From contig NC_050096.1 of assembly GCF_902167145.1 (NCBI RefSeq), positions 186,221,825 through 186,285,824 on the forward strand: 64,000 bases of DNA. Direction: 5' to 3'. Made by a program: the position numbers and the translations under genes. Below, piece by piece: positions 10,568 to 22,713 of this stretch; the stretch's first letter is position 1, and each line of letters begins with the position of its first letter. The DNA comes from Zea mays (lineage: Eukaryota > Streptophyta > Magnoliopsida > Poales > Poaceae). The notes below the pieces were generated by a model. It was not told where the DNA came from. It ran no database searches and saw nothing but the letters and a program-made list of their open reading frames with translations.

Positions 10568-12074
10568 CAAGCTTTGCAGTAAAAGGAGATGGTATGAAGC
10601 TTTGGGGTGCTTGAGAGAGTCAATTCAATTAACTCAAGTTATCAATCTTCAATGATCTATATCCAAGATTGACCCAAAGTTATTTTGAATAGTTATATCT
10701 AAAACTCATATCATCTCGGGGAAGATATCGATGTTGTAGGAAATAAAGAATTAATCCTATGCCAAAAAGTCAAGGCCTACAACATGGAAGGAAGCCAAAG
10801 GATGGTAACAATTATGCTTTTAAGTGCAAGTATCTTAAATTATCATTTCTTATGTGTCTTGTGTAGTCACATAGAAAAAGAAAGCACTTCAAATGTTTTT
10901 AAATTATGTCACCATTCTTTGAAGAAATTCCTCTCATATGGTAGATTGTATATTCATCATTTCTATACCATGGCAATCTACATGCTTTAATTTATTGTAA
11001 GCACGTCATGGCATGCTTTTCACTAATCATCCTATTATTGCCATGTTCTAAATATAGAGAGATATTCCATGTTCTTAAAAGAATAAGGTGTCACGTAAGG
11101 AATTCAATTCCTTAGGACACTTATAAAGGGAATCTCTCTTTATATTTAGAAATCATGAGACTAATGTTTTTGTCTAAATAACCTAAGTAGTCTTACATGT
11201 AGAGAATAAGTTTCTCTTTAGAGATGCATAATCTAACATGAAAAGAAAAGTCAATCCAATGATTTATGTTATTTTGCCTCTTGCTTAAATTGGATATGAT
11301 TCTTCTATATTTATCGCTCTCCATGTTATGAATTAGATTTATTCCCATAATCTTAAAAGAATTATCCATGCTTGTTTTGTAAGCAAAATTAAGCATACAT
11401 CATGGAATAACCTAGTTCATATTATAAAGTTTCCATGCTTTAGTAATCTATTTTCCATTCCTTATCAAAATGATTACACAAAGGGAAACTAGTGCTTGTA
11501 TTACTAATGACATATCTCTTGAGCTCACTTATGAAAATCTACAAGAAAGTAAGTGCAAGTCACAAGCCTAAAGGATTTTACTTTATGTCTGTGTGACTTA
11601 TGAATGATGAATTGTTTATATTCCTTATCTAAAATAAATCATCCTTCATCATATACTCCCTTGCGCTATTAACATCTCTCTTGAGTATTTTCAATAAGCT
11701 TGGAAGGAAAAAGAGACAACTAATAAGGGAGGACACTCAAATGAAAAAGGAAGACATCAAGAGCAACAACACCAAATTGGATAATGAGGTCTTCAAAACA
11801 ATCATGGTGTGGTTGTAAGCATTCTAAATCCTTTTCATTGTGAGAATAACTAGGCATAAGTTATTTATTGCAAATCTTATAAGCCTTGATCAAGATGAAT
11901 AGTGCTTCTCCCTATTTGTCTTTAAAAGTGAGTGCATCTATCCAATTCGTTCAATTTCTTGATGCATATCTTTAGGGGGAGCCTATTTCTATATCTTGAT
12001 TATATTGAGACTAACACTTTATCTTAGTAATCTCATATAGTCTCATGTATGAGAACAATTTTCTCATGAAGTAT
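10568..12074 (+). other. Sirevirus A internal non-coding region, left half
   Basis: About 1.5 kb of A/T-rich sequence with no gene, where pol would normally follow gag. It contains the PPT-like motif TTTAGGGGGAGCC near 11970. It is interrupted at 12074/12075 by Sirevirus B and continues at 24917. Confidence 0.75.
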
Positions 12075-13754
12075 TGTAAGTGCAATCAACCCCAAGTGAG
12101 GGTTTTGGTGATTTAATGACAAAACAAATAAGGGTACTAACAGTTTTTGTTCTCAGTGTATGATTAGAAAGAAACAGGAACTTAAGGAAGCACCAAGGAC
12201 TTCATGCAACGGACGTATAAAAATTTATGTAAAATCTTGAGTTGCATGATGTAATTCTTCCTTATTCTTTTCCGCACAGGTAAAGGTGTTTGCTATAGCT
12301 CAAGTCCTCAAATTCAAAAGCTAAATTTTTGAAAACCAAAAATCACTTTAACATTATTTGGTTGACCATGGTTAGGGTTGAGAAACCTAGAGTTTTCTTG
12401 CTGAAAAGCAGCTGGACTTCTTCAATTGCAGCTGAGCTTTCCAGCTGAACTTAACTTCAGCTGTGATGAGCTTCTTCAGCTGCAGTTGAGCTTTTCAGCT
12501 GAGCTGGACTTCAGCTGAGTTGAACTTTCAACTCCAGCTGAACTTCAACTTCAGCTGTGGACCTCTTTGACCATACCCAGCTGAACTTGCCCCCGGGCAG
12601 CTGAGCTGGGGTTTTCTCTCCAAAACTCTCTGGTCTAGACCAGCTGAACTGGTCCTGGGGGGCAGCTCAACTGGTATCTGACCCTCTGACTTCTGATCTG
12701 CGCTCTGCCAGTCAGACTGGCAGTCAGGTCACCAGGGGTGTCAGGGGGCGGTTCAACCGGTCCTGACCTGTCTGACCCGCCTGTAGGTCAGTCTGCCAGT
12801 CAGTCTGGCAGTCAGACTGGCAGACAGTCTGCTGACCTGTCAGGGGGCGGTTCAACCGCCCTAGGGGGCGGTTCAACCGGTTTTCTGCGAGGATTCTGGT
12901 CAAACGACTAGTTTTTGAGCCGTGACTATAAATAGAACCCTCTCTCTCTCTCTTCTTCAATACGGCTGGACACTCACACATTTATTGCTCACCTAACTTG
13001 AGACAAAGCACTCATCTCTCCATCTATCTCACACTTAAATCTTCCTCAAGATTCAACCTTGTTGGAGGAGCTCTTGGGTGTGAGGTTTGTGCTTGTGCTC
13101 ACGATTTGACTTTCCTCTCCCAACTCTTTTTACAAAGACTTGAGCTTGTGCAAACCCCTCTTGTGCTTTCTTGGTGTTCTTGAAACCCTAGGTTTCAAGA
13201 TCTTTTGAGGTTGCTTGGGAGTCTCCAAATTTGTGGACGACCCCAAGAAGTTTGTATCACCCGCTCTTTGAGCTAAGATAAGAAGAGATTGCCTTGACCT
13301 TTGTGGTCGGCTTTTGGAGGATTAGGGTTGAAAAAGACCCGGCCCTTTGTGGGCTCCTCAACGGGGAGTAGGACACCTTTGTGGTGTGGCCGAACCTCGG
13401 ATTAAATCTTGTGTCTTGTGTTCTTGCTTGTTTTTAACTTGAGATATTTTTACTTGCAAGATTGACATAAAGATTTTTCCGTAGAGTTTATCTAGAAGTA
13501 AAATAGCCTTTACATATTCATCTTTTCATCCTAACTTAGCTATATCTTACTTCTCACAAGAACTCGCGAAATACTTTTTCGAGTAGATTTTAGTCTAAGT
13601 TTATAAAATAGTTGGATTGGTTCAGAGTGGTTCAACTTGCGCACGTAGCTGTTGAACCAGCCTGCACCAGTCGAACTGTGTATTTAACAATCTTTCGAAG
13701 TTTGTTGTGAAAATTTTCAGATTAGCCTATTCACCCCCCTCTAGGCTACTTTCA
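12075..13754 (+). repeat. 5' LTR of Sirevirus B (1,680 bp)
   Basis: TG...CA boundaries. The upstream part (12395-12660) is packed with CAGCTGAACTT/CAGCTGAGC units. It is followed by GTCAGTCTGGCAGTCAGAC and GGGGGCGGTTCAACCG repeats, a TATAAATAG box at 12927-12935 and a CT-rich start region. Confidence 0.95.
12927..12935 (+). promoter_or_regulatory. TATA box of the Sirevirus B 5' LTR
   Basis: TATAAATAG lies about 50 bp after a doubled CGGTTCAACCG near-palindrome (12848-12858 and 12869-12879) and just before a (CT)n tract. The 3' LTR has the same box at 24087-24095. Confidence 0.75.
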
Positions 13755-13756
13755 AT

Positions 13757-13768
13757 TGGTATCAGAGC
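13757..13768 (+). other. Primer-binding site of Sirevirus B
   Basis: TGGTATCAGAGC, complementary to initiator methionine tRNA, begins 3 bp after the 5' LTR. Confidence 0.92.
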
Positions 13769-13809
13769 TACGTACCTTGTTTTACGCTTAACCGCGTGAG
13801 GAAACGATC

Positions 13810-16312
13810 ATGTCTACTCAACGGGACCATGTGGATCCTCTCCTCGAGGAAATCCCCATCACATCTTCCAGTGAGGAAGTGGACCCAAGGTCCTCGACCT
13901 CGCCATGAAGATTGCCGAGAAGATGTTCCTCAAAATGAAAGAGGAAGATGCTAAGAAAAAGGCCGAAGAAGAAGAATCAAGAAGAAAGGCCGAAGAAGAT
14001 AAAGGTAAAGGAAAATTTGATTACAATGACGATGTAGTGGATATTTTGGTGTCGAAGGTGTTGAGCAAGGTAAGTCTCAACACCAAGGGATCATCTACCA
14101 AAAGCAAAGGTAACGAATTTAGTAAAGTTCAATTCGATTACTCTAGAAATTTTATCCCCAACTTCTCTTCCGCCCCACTTGGAAAGTTACCAACTCTTAG
14201 TGAGTTGAACTATGACGAGTGGGCCGACAAGATGAAGTCGCATTTAATCGGTGTGCATCCTAGTCTTTGGGAGATTGTTAATGTAGGTATGTATAAGCCC
14301 GACCAAGGAGAAGAGATGACTCCGGAAATGATGCAAGAGGTTCATCGCAATGCTCAAGCAGTGAGCATTATTAAAGGAAGTCTTTGTCCGGAAGAATATC
14401 GGAAAGTACAAGGAAGAGAAGATGCCTGTGACATTTGGAATATTCTTAAAATGTCACATGAAGGAGATCCCAAAGCTAAGAGACATAGAGTTGAAGCTTT
14501 GGAGAGTGAGCTTGCAAGATATGATTGGACAAAGGGTGAGTCGCTTCAATCACTCTTTGATCGGTTGATGGTGTTAGTAAACAAAATAAGAGTGCTTGGG
14601 AGTGAAGATTGGAGTGACTCCAAGGTCACAAGATTATTCATGAGAGCATATAAAGAAAAGGATAAGAGTCTTGCAAGGATGATAAGGGATCGTGATGACT
14701 ATGAGGATATGACGCCTCATCAATTATTTGCAAAGATTCAACAACACGAGTCTGAAGAAGCCCCTATCAAGACAAGAGACTCTCATGCCTTGATCACTAA
14801 TGAACAAGACAACCCCAAGAAGAACAAAGATCACAAAGCAAAGAAAGTGGTCGAGACCTCAAGTGATGAAGATAGCTCAAGTGATGAAGACACAGCTATG
14901 TTCATCAAAACATTCAAGAAATTTGTAAGGAAAAATGACAAGTTCCAAAGGAAAGGAAAGGAAAGAAGAGGGCATGCTATGAATGTGGCCAAACCGGTCA
15001 TTTCATAGCGGATTGTCCTAACAAGAAGGAACAAGAAGCCAAGAAGGAATACAAGAAGGACAAGTTCAAAAAGGGAGGCAAGACCAAGGGATACATCAAG
15101 AAGAAGAAATATGGTCAAGCTCATATTGGTGAAGAATGGAACTCCGATGAAGAGAGTTCTAGCTCCGAGGAAGAGGAAGTGGTGGCAAACGTGGCCATCC
15201 AATCTACATCAAGCTCGCAACTCTTCACCAACCTACAAGACGACTCCTACACTCCAACTTGCCTCATGGCAAAAGGAGATAAGGTAACCTTATTTAGTAA
15301 TGATTTTCCAAATGATCATGATGATGAACAAATTGCCATGAAAAATAAAATGATTAAAGAATTTGGCTTGAATGGATACAATGTTATCACCAAATTAATG
15401 GAGAAGCTAGATAAAAGAAAAGCAACTCTTGATGCTCAAGAAGACTTGCTTATCCTTGAAAAGGAAAGAAACCTAGAGCTTCAAAAATTGCTTCACAATA
15501 AAGATGAAATGCTAGATGTCTTGACTAAGAAAGTATCTTTAGTCAAGATAACTATAGAGAATAAAGATAAAGAAGTAATTAATATGAAAACCTCTATAGC
15601 TAATCTTGCAAATGAAAAGAATGCACTTGAAACAAGCATGTTAAGCTTGAATGTTCAAAATCAAGAACTTCAAGTGCAACTTGAAAGTTGCAAGAACATC
15701 AATGCCTCATCTTTAGTGATTGAATCTAAGTCTAGCTCCTTAAATGATAATTTTTGCAAACATTGTGCCAAATATCATGCTTCTTGTTGTCTAACTAACC
15801 ATGCAAGGAAGAATAGCCCACAGGTGAAGGTCAAAGGAATTTTGAAAAGATGCTCTAGCAATGATGGGTTAAAGAAAGTTGAACCCAAGTACAAGTCCCT
15901 AAAGCCCAACAATGGAAGAAGGGGGCTTGGGTTCAACTCATCCAAGGAAAACCCTAGCACAGTGCATAAGGGGTGGAGATCCCCCAAGTTCATAGAGGGA
16001 ACCACCCTATATGATGCCTTGGGGAGGATTCACTCCTCAAATGACAAGTCACCTCAAGTAAAGGTAAACTTGAGTTCCACAAAGAGTAAGATGAAGGAAG
16101 TGGGATTCTCAAGTGGACAACAATTTAATGCTCCCATTTCTCACTCTTATCTTTGTGATTATATGTTGACTTGGGATTTAGGAAAATTGGTTGTCAAATA
16201 TGTGGGTGCCTACACTAAAAGAAAAGTCATGAAAAGAAGTGTGTGGGTACCCAAGGCTATAACTAACACTGTAGGACCCAATTCAATTTGGGTACCTAAA
16301 AGCATAGCCTAA
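13810..16312 (+). pseudogene. Sirevirus B gag polyprotein, two frameshifts
   Basis: The likely start is ATG 13810 (MSTQRDHVDPLLEE), whose frame ends after 32 codons. A frameshift near 13900 leads into the main frame (KIAEKMFLKMKEEDAKKKAE). The gag core includes LNYDEWADKMKSHLIGVHPS and DIWNILKMSHEGDPKAK. A second frameshift near 14970 precedes the CCHC knuckle CYECGQTGHFIADC, which runs in the next frame. The rest is lysine-rich, then a coiled coil (about 15350-15700), and ends with WVPKSIA at 16312, a typical Sirevirus gag terminus. The role is particle assembly and RNA packaging. The two shifts would prevent a full-length product. Confidence 0.85.
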
Positions 16313-19300
16313 ATTTGTTTTGCAGGTCTACTCCTCTGGTGGGTCAAGTTGGGTGCTTGACAGTGGATGTACAAATCACATGATCGGGGAGGAAGACATG
16401 TTTCATTCATTGCAACTAACTCAAGAAGCACAAGAAATTGTGTTTGGAGATAGTGGCAAGAGTAAGGTGATTGGTATTGGTAAAATTCCTATCTCTGACC
16501 AACAATCACTTTCAAATGTTTTATTAGTAGATTCTTTAAGCTACAATTTGTTGTCCGTTTCACAACTTTGTGGAATGGGTTATAATTGTTTATTTTCTGA
16601 TGTGGATGTGAAGATCCTTAGAAGGGAGGACTCCTCAGTTGCCTTTACGGGTCGCTTGAAGGGCAAGCTTTATCTTGTTGATTTCACAACAAGTAAAGTG
16701 ACGCCTGAGACTTGTTTAGTGGCAAAGTCCGACAAGGGTTGGCTATGGCATCGCCGGCTAGCCCATGTCGGTATGAGGAATTTGGCCAAACTTCAAAAGG
16801 ATAATCACATCATTGGACTAACAAATGTTGTATTTGAGAAAGATAGGGTCTGTGGCGCATGCCAAACAGGAAAGCAACATGGAGTCCCACATCAATCAAA
16901 GAATGTGGTCACAACAAAGAGGCCATTGGAGCTTCTTCACATGGACCTCTTCGGACCTGTGGCTTACATTAGCATTGGTGGTAGTAAGTATGGTTTAGTC
17001 ATTGTTGATGATTTTTCTCGTTTCACCTGGGTTTTCTTTTTGAGTGATAAAGGTGAAACTCAAGAAATATTGAAGAAATTCATGAGAAGAGCTCAAAATG
17101 AGTTTGAGCTCAAGATCAAGAAAGTGAGAAGTGATAATGGGACGGAATTCAAGAACACAGGTGTCGAAGAATTTTTAGGCGAAGAAGGAATCAAGCATGA
17201 GTTCTCGGTTCCTTACACTCCACAACAAAATGGTGTTGTGGAAAGAAAGAACCGAACTTTAATTGAAGCAGCTAGAACCATGTTGGATGAGTACAAGACA
17301 CCTGACAATTTTTAGGCAGAGGCGATCAACACCGCCTGTCATGCAATCAACCGTCTCTATCTTCACAAGATCTACAAAAAGACTGCTTATGATCTTCTCA
17401 CTAGTAACAAACCTAAAGTTGATTATTTTAGAGTATTTGGTTGTAAGTGTTTTATTCTTAACAAGAAAGTCAAGAGCTCAAAGTTTGCTCCTAGAGTGGA
17501 CGAGGGTTTCTTGCTTGGTTATGCATCAAATGCGCATGGATATCACGTTTTCAACAATACCACCGGTCTTGTTGAAATAGCGATAGACGTGATATTTGAT
17601 GAGTCTAATGGTTCGCAAGGACATGTTTCTAATGGCATTGCAGGAAATGAAGAACTACCCTCTGAGGTCATAAAGAAACTTGCAATAGGTGAAGTGAGAC
17701 CTCAAGAAAAGGATGATGAGGAAGGAACTTTGTGGATGACCAATGAGGTTGTTGATGTGGGTGCAAAGGTGGTGGGTGACAAATCCTCCACCCAAGCAAA
17801 CCCATCAATCTCAAGTCATCCAAGTCTTGAAGAAAATCATCAATTCCAAAGGATGCCAACTGTGGTAGAAGATGAACACGAAAGGGTTAATGGTGAAGTA
17901 CCTCTTGATCAAGTGAATGATGAAGAGGAGCAAATACAAAGACAACCATCAGTGCCTCATCCTAGAGTCCATCATACCATTCAAAGGGACCATCCGGTGG
18001 ACAACATCCTGGGTAGCATCAGGAGAGGGATAACAACTCGATCTCGCTTAGCTAATTTTTATGAATTTTATTCGTTTGTTTTCTCTCTTGAGCCACTTAA
18101 GGTTGAAGAAGCATTGGGTGATCCGGATTGGATAATCGCCATGCAAGAGGAGTTGAACAACTTCTCCCGGAATGAAGTTTGGTCCTTAGTCCAAAGACCC
18201 AAACAAAATGTGATTGGGACAAAATGGGTCTTTAGGAACAAACAAGATGAACATGGCGTGGTTACAAGAAACAAAGCACAGTTGGTTGCCCAAGGCTACA
18301 CTCAAGTGGAAGGACTTGATTTTGGTGAAACATATGCGCCGGTAGCAAGGTTAGAGTCAATTAGAATATTAATTGCCTATGCTACTAACCATGATTTCAA
18401 GCTATATCAAATGGATGTCAAGAGCGCATTTCTAAATGGACCATTACAAGAGAGGGTCTATGTGGAGCAACCACCGGGCTTTGAAGATCCAAAGAAGCCA
18501 AATCATGTTTACCTACTTAACAAGGCACTCTACGGGCTTAAACAAGCCCCTAGAGCTTGGTATGATTTTCTTAAGGATTTCTTGCTTAAAAATGGTTTTG
18601 AAATAGGAAAAGTAGACTCTACTTTATTCACTCGCAAAATTGACAATCAATTATTTGTTTGTCAAATATATGTCGACGACATTATATTTGGCAGTACTGA
18701 TGAAACTTTTTGTGAGGAATTTAGTAGGGTTATGACAAATAGGTTTGAGATGTCCATGATGGGTGAGCTCAAGTACTTCCTGGGTTTTCAAGTTAAACAA
18801 CTCAATGAAGGAACCTTTCTGTGCCAAACCAAGTACACACAAGACATGCTCAAAAAATTTGGCATGGAAAAGGCAAAGCACGCCAAGACACCAATGGCTT
18901 CAAGTGGTCATCTCGACTTAAATGAAGAAGGTAAATCTATAGATCAAAAGCTTTATAGATCAATGATAGGATCTCTACTATATTTGTGTGTATCTAGGCT
19001 AGATATCATGCTTAGTGTGTGCATGTGTGCCCGTTTTCAAGCTAACCCAAAAGAGTGTCACTTAGTGGCCGTTAAGAGAATTTTGAGATATCTAGTTCAC
19101 ACCCAAAATCTAGGTCTCTGGTATCATAAGGGCTCCTTTTTCGATTTATTTGGCTACTCTGATTCAGACTATGCCGGTTGTAAAGTAGATCGAAAAAGCA
19201 CCTCGGGGACTTGCCAATTCCTTGGACGGTCCCTGGTGTCTTGGAGCTCTAAGAAGCAAAACTGTGTTGCACTTTCCACTGCCGAGGCCGAATACATAGC

Positions 19301-19622
19301 TGCTGGTGCTTGTTGTGCTCAGTTGCTATGGATGAAGCAAACTTTGAGAGATTTTGGCTGTGAGTTTAAAAGAATCCCACTACTTTGTGACAATGAGAGC
19401 GCCATTAAACTAGCCAACAATCATGTGCAACATTCTAGAACCAAACACATAGATATAAGACACCATTTTCTGAGGGACCACGAAGCAAAAGGAGATATCG
19501 AATTATGTCATGTAAACACAGAAAATCGACTAGCCGATATCTTCACAAAACCCCTCGATGAGATTAGGTTTTGCTTTCTTAGGAGTGAATTAAATATCTT
19601 GGATTCTCGTAACTTAACTTGA
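16308..19622 (+). pseudogene. Sirevirus B pol (protease, integrase, reverse transcriptase, RNase H), one premature stop
   Basis: Open in a different frame from gag, with no ATG near its start. Protease: WVLDSGCTNHMIG. GAG-pre-integrase: WHRRLAHVGMRNL. Integrase core: DLFGP, VIVDDFSRFTWVFF, SDNGTEFKN and PQQNGVVERKNRT, giving a D-D-E arrangement. A TAG at 17313-17315 sits where tryptophan is expected (FWAEA); the frame continues open to 19622. Reverse transcriptase: [31 protein letters not shown] and the YVDD box (about 18670). RNase [21 protein letters not shown] and [12 protein letters not shown], then [10 protein letters not shown]. Domain order is that of Ty1/copia. Apart from the single stop, all motifs look intact. 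Confidence 0.93.
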
Positions 19623-20740
19623 AAACGGACACACAGATTGTTTGATTCACTATTTTTGATTGATAGTTTTAAAGCTTTGTGATGATCTTTCAAAACTTGG
19701 TGGAAATGTTAAAATTCGAATGAATTTTAGTGCTAAGATTTTTTAAAAACTTTTCACTTGAAGCTCAACTGGCTTGGCCAGCTGAACTTTCTAGTTCAGC
19801 TGGAGGAGGCCAGCTGAACTTCGGAGCTGAACTTCAGCTCAGCTGTTTTTTTCCAGATTTTACCAGGACCATCCTGGCCAAAACCGGTTGAACCGGTGTT
19901 GAAGACCGGTTGAACCGGTCTCTGACCGGTCAGCGCAGGTCTGTCCGCGCAGGTCTGTCAGCTGCAGCTTTTTTCAGTCGCGCAATTTTTTTTAGCCGCG
20001 CAGCAAGCCATGCAGAATCTTTTTTTGGGCCATCCGGTCACAGCCGCGCTGAAGTGTCAGGGCACACAGCTTTTTGGGCTGATCGGTCGCATCCACTCAG
20101 CTGCAGGGCGCGCAGATTTTTTTTATGGGCTGTCCGGTCACAGCCGAGCAGCTGTGTCAGCCCGCGCAGCAACATTTTCTTTTGCTGTCCGGTCGCCTCC
20201 GCGCAGAAATGTCAGGGCGCACAGAAATCTTTTCAGGCTTTCCGGTCGCATCCTCGCAGCGCAGCAAATTTTTTTTTGCTGTCTGGTCGCATCCGCGCAG
20301 CAGTTTGCTCGCGCAGAAATTTTTTTTGGCCGCGCAGTTTTTTCTTTTGCCGTCCGGTCTCATCTGCGCAGAACCTTTTGACTTTTTGTGGCGCATGGAA
20401 TCTCTGCAGTACACCTTTTCAGAATCCTGCACAGTACTTTTTCAGCTTTTACTGTTTGAAGAATCTGCTTTTTACTGCGCAGTCGCGTCAGAAATTTGCA
20501 TTTTTTGGCGTTTTCCCTCTGCCGTTTCTGGCTCTCTGACCGCACTGGTCAGAAGCAGTTGAACCGGCCCATGGGGGGCGGTTGAACCGGTCCTGAGGAC
20601 CAGCTCAACTGCCTATATATATTTGTCGCTCCCCTTCTCTTCCCTCACTCCACCCATTCTCGCCTTAGTCTCTTCGCAGCATTTAGAGCCTCATCTCTCA
20701 CTCACCTCAAACGGTTCCCAGTTCCAAAACCTCTCCAATC
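19623..20740 (+). promoter_or_regulatory. Sirevirus B pol-ORF3 spacer with LTR-like promoter module
   Basis: Non-coding 1.1 kb. It repeats motifs of the LTR promoter region: CAGCTGAACTT units (19757-19850), CCGGTTGAACCGG (19884-19896 and 19906-19918), then CGGTTGAACCGG (20579-20590), GGTCCTGAGGACC (20589-20601), TATATATAT (20614-20622) and a CT-rich stretch. ATG of the third ORF follows 119 bp after the TATA. The arrangement suggests an internal promoter for that ORF. This is an inference from sequence resemblance only. Confidence 0.5.
19960..20380 (+). repeat. Degenerate tandem repeat (GCGCAG / T-run / GTCCGGTC units)
   Basis: About seven irregular units of 50-75 bp. Each combines GCGCAG, a run of 5-9 T, and TG(C/T)(C/T)GTCCGGTCGCATC-like sequence. 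The T runs and the GC-rich blocks alternate strikingly. Spurious ORFs cross it in all frames, so it is not taken as coding. Confidence 0.65.
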
Positions 20741-22713
20741 ATGGTGCGTCGTCGCAACCCTTCCGTGATTGAGTTTAGCAGCGACTTGAACGAGATTCAG
20801 AAGGAATCTCCCGTCCCCTCTCCTCCGCCTCGTCGCTCCCTCTCTAAGAGAGGACGCTGCTCTGGTAGGATGGATGGAGAGGGTTCTTCCATGCCCTCGC
20901 AGCCGACTCGCGGGAGACGCCAAAAGGTTGGCGCCTCTCGACCTCGTCGTAGCACGTCTTCCTCTGGGTATGCTCCCTGCCAGGAGGAGGATGGGGCTTT
21001 CGACGACTTCATCGACCTTCCGGCGCCAGATGCTCTCTACGTCACCGGACTGCACTTGCATCCGGCGAACGTCACCCACGGTCCACATGAACCTCCTGTC
21101 GACTTCTCTCTGAAGGGAGTAGACACCCTTCAGCGCCTGAGGTTCACCAATCCTACTCTCACTCCTCGTCATCCTGGTGTCCAGGACCCTCGGTTCTGGA
21201 ATCTTTTCCAGGCTGATTTCTACAATTCTGTCATTTTATCCAAGAAACACCAGTCGTCAGGCATAGGTTTATAGACTGGGAGGGATGTGAGAATATGGGC
21301 GATGCTGACATGACGTCAGCTCTCCAAAACTTAGAGAGAAAGGGGTTAAGAAACATTATGACCATGGAATACCCCTGGAACAACGAGGTGGTAGCTCAGT
21401 TTTATGCCAACCTCTGGATAAAGAAAGTAGATGAGGAAGCCGATGGGTATAATTACCCAGTCATGTATTTCTTCATCCAGGGTAACTGGCACAAAGTCAG
21501 TTATCGTCGTTTTGCCCATATTTTGGGCTTCTCTGATGCAGATATTTAGGGCAGCAACATGCGAGTGCATAACATTAGGCTGCCCATGCGGGAAGAGACT
21601 AAATTTATTCATGTCTCTAATGATCGGGAGTACTGGACGACCGCCAACATGCATAGGTACTACAGGTACCTTAATTCTTTGTCCAGGATGACCGTTCTCC
21701 CGAAGGGCGGGAATCAAATAAACGTCCTTGGGGAGAGTCGAGTCTTCCTTCTCCTCCTTACTCCCAACAGTCTCGCCCGCATCAATGTGTTTGACATGAT
21801 CTGGGAAGAGATCATCCGTGCTTCCTGGTCTCCTCTCAGAGGGTGTCTTCATGCACCATTTATCATGAAGATGATCGAAGTGGTCACCCAGACCCACTTC
21901 GAAAAACCAGTCAAACACTCCCGCTATGTACCCTACTGGGTTGATTCCTCCAACCCAGCTGCTCGTACGAAGCGGGCTCCCTCAGGGTCTGGAGGCCCTG
22001 CCTCCTCCACTGAGCCACCTCCCCAGCCTCCCCATCATCCATCTTCCTCTCGCCCCGCCACTGCCTTGCGTCCCTCTCCTGGCCGCGGATCTCCCATGCC
22101 ACGTGCTCGTGGTCGTGGTCGAGGTCGTGGACAAGGGATGGGTGCTCGCTTGGTCCATGGGTTTGCGGCGTTTTTCTCTATGTGCCGCAACATTTCTGCT
22201 GATGTACATGAGGTGGCAAGGCGTCAGCGGGAGACTGACGACAATCTTCGTCGTCAAGCTTCCACCATAGGTATGCCATTTGCCCCTCGCTCGCCTGACG
22301 TGCCTCTCCATCCTCCTCCCTCGGAGATCAATGAGTGGCACCAGCAGGCCTACGGGGTGCCATTTATATCAGCAGACGACGACGAAGAAGAAGAAGCCTA
22401 TGTTGATGATCGCGAGCAGTTTGCCCCGCCACCCTACCATGGGGATCTGGGTCAATCATCCTCTCACCCTCCGCCTCCCTACCCGGGTCCGGGACCCATT
22501 CCTGGTGACCCTAGGCCATCCGGCTCTAGTTACCATCACCACCCTCCACCTCCTCCTGATCATCGTACATCTTCAGCATCTGTTTTTTCTACGGCTGATG
22601 AGCCACCTCGGGACTCCACATTCGAGGAGGACGTGATGAGGACCCTCTTCCCTGACTACACTTCATACCCTCCATCATATCCTCCGTCCTATCCTCCTCC
22701 TGGAGGATATTGA
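20741..22713 (+). pseudogene. Sirevirus B third ORF (envelope-position ORF; plant transposon-protein-like, Pro-rich tail)
   Basis: ATG 20741 (MVRRRNPSVIEFSSDLNE) opens a frame to 21274. A frameshift near 21255 leads to the frame that continues (FIDWEGCENMGDADM), and a TAG at 21547-21549 interrupts it before GSNMRVHNIRLPM. It then stays open to TGA 22713, giving about 650 codons in all. The N-terminus is basic and Ser/Arg-rich. The middle (about 21180-21900: EYPWNNEVVAQFYANLWIKK, RRFAHILGFSDADI) resembles the domain annotated in databases as putative plant transposon protein. The tail has an RGRGRGRGQG stretch, an acidic run (ADDDEEEEAY) and many prolines including PPPY twice. No signal peptide or clear membrane span was seen. 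The position after pol is that of Sirevirus env-like genes. Function unknown. Confidence 0.7.

Noticed and set aside
15179..16312. 377-codon ORF as an independent gene
   Set aside because: It is the frameshifted continuation of Sirevirus B gag, starting in frame with the zinc knuckle at 14975.
19910..20562. Overlapping Phe/Ser/Arg-rich ORFs in three frames
   Set aside because: Caused by the T-run/GCGCAG tandem array; the same motif is open in every frame, and there is no domain.
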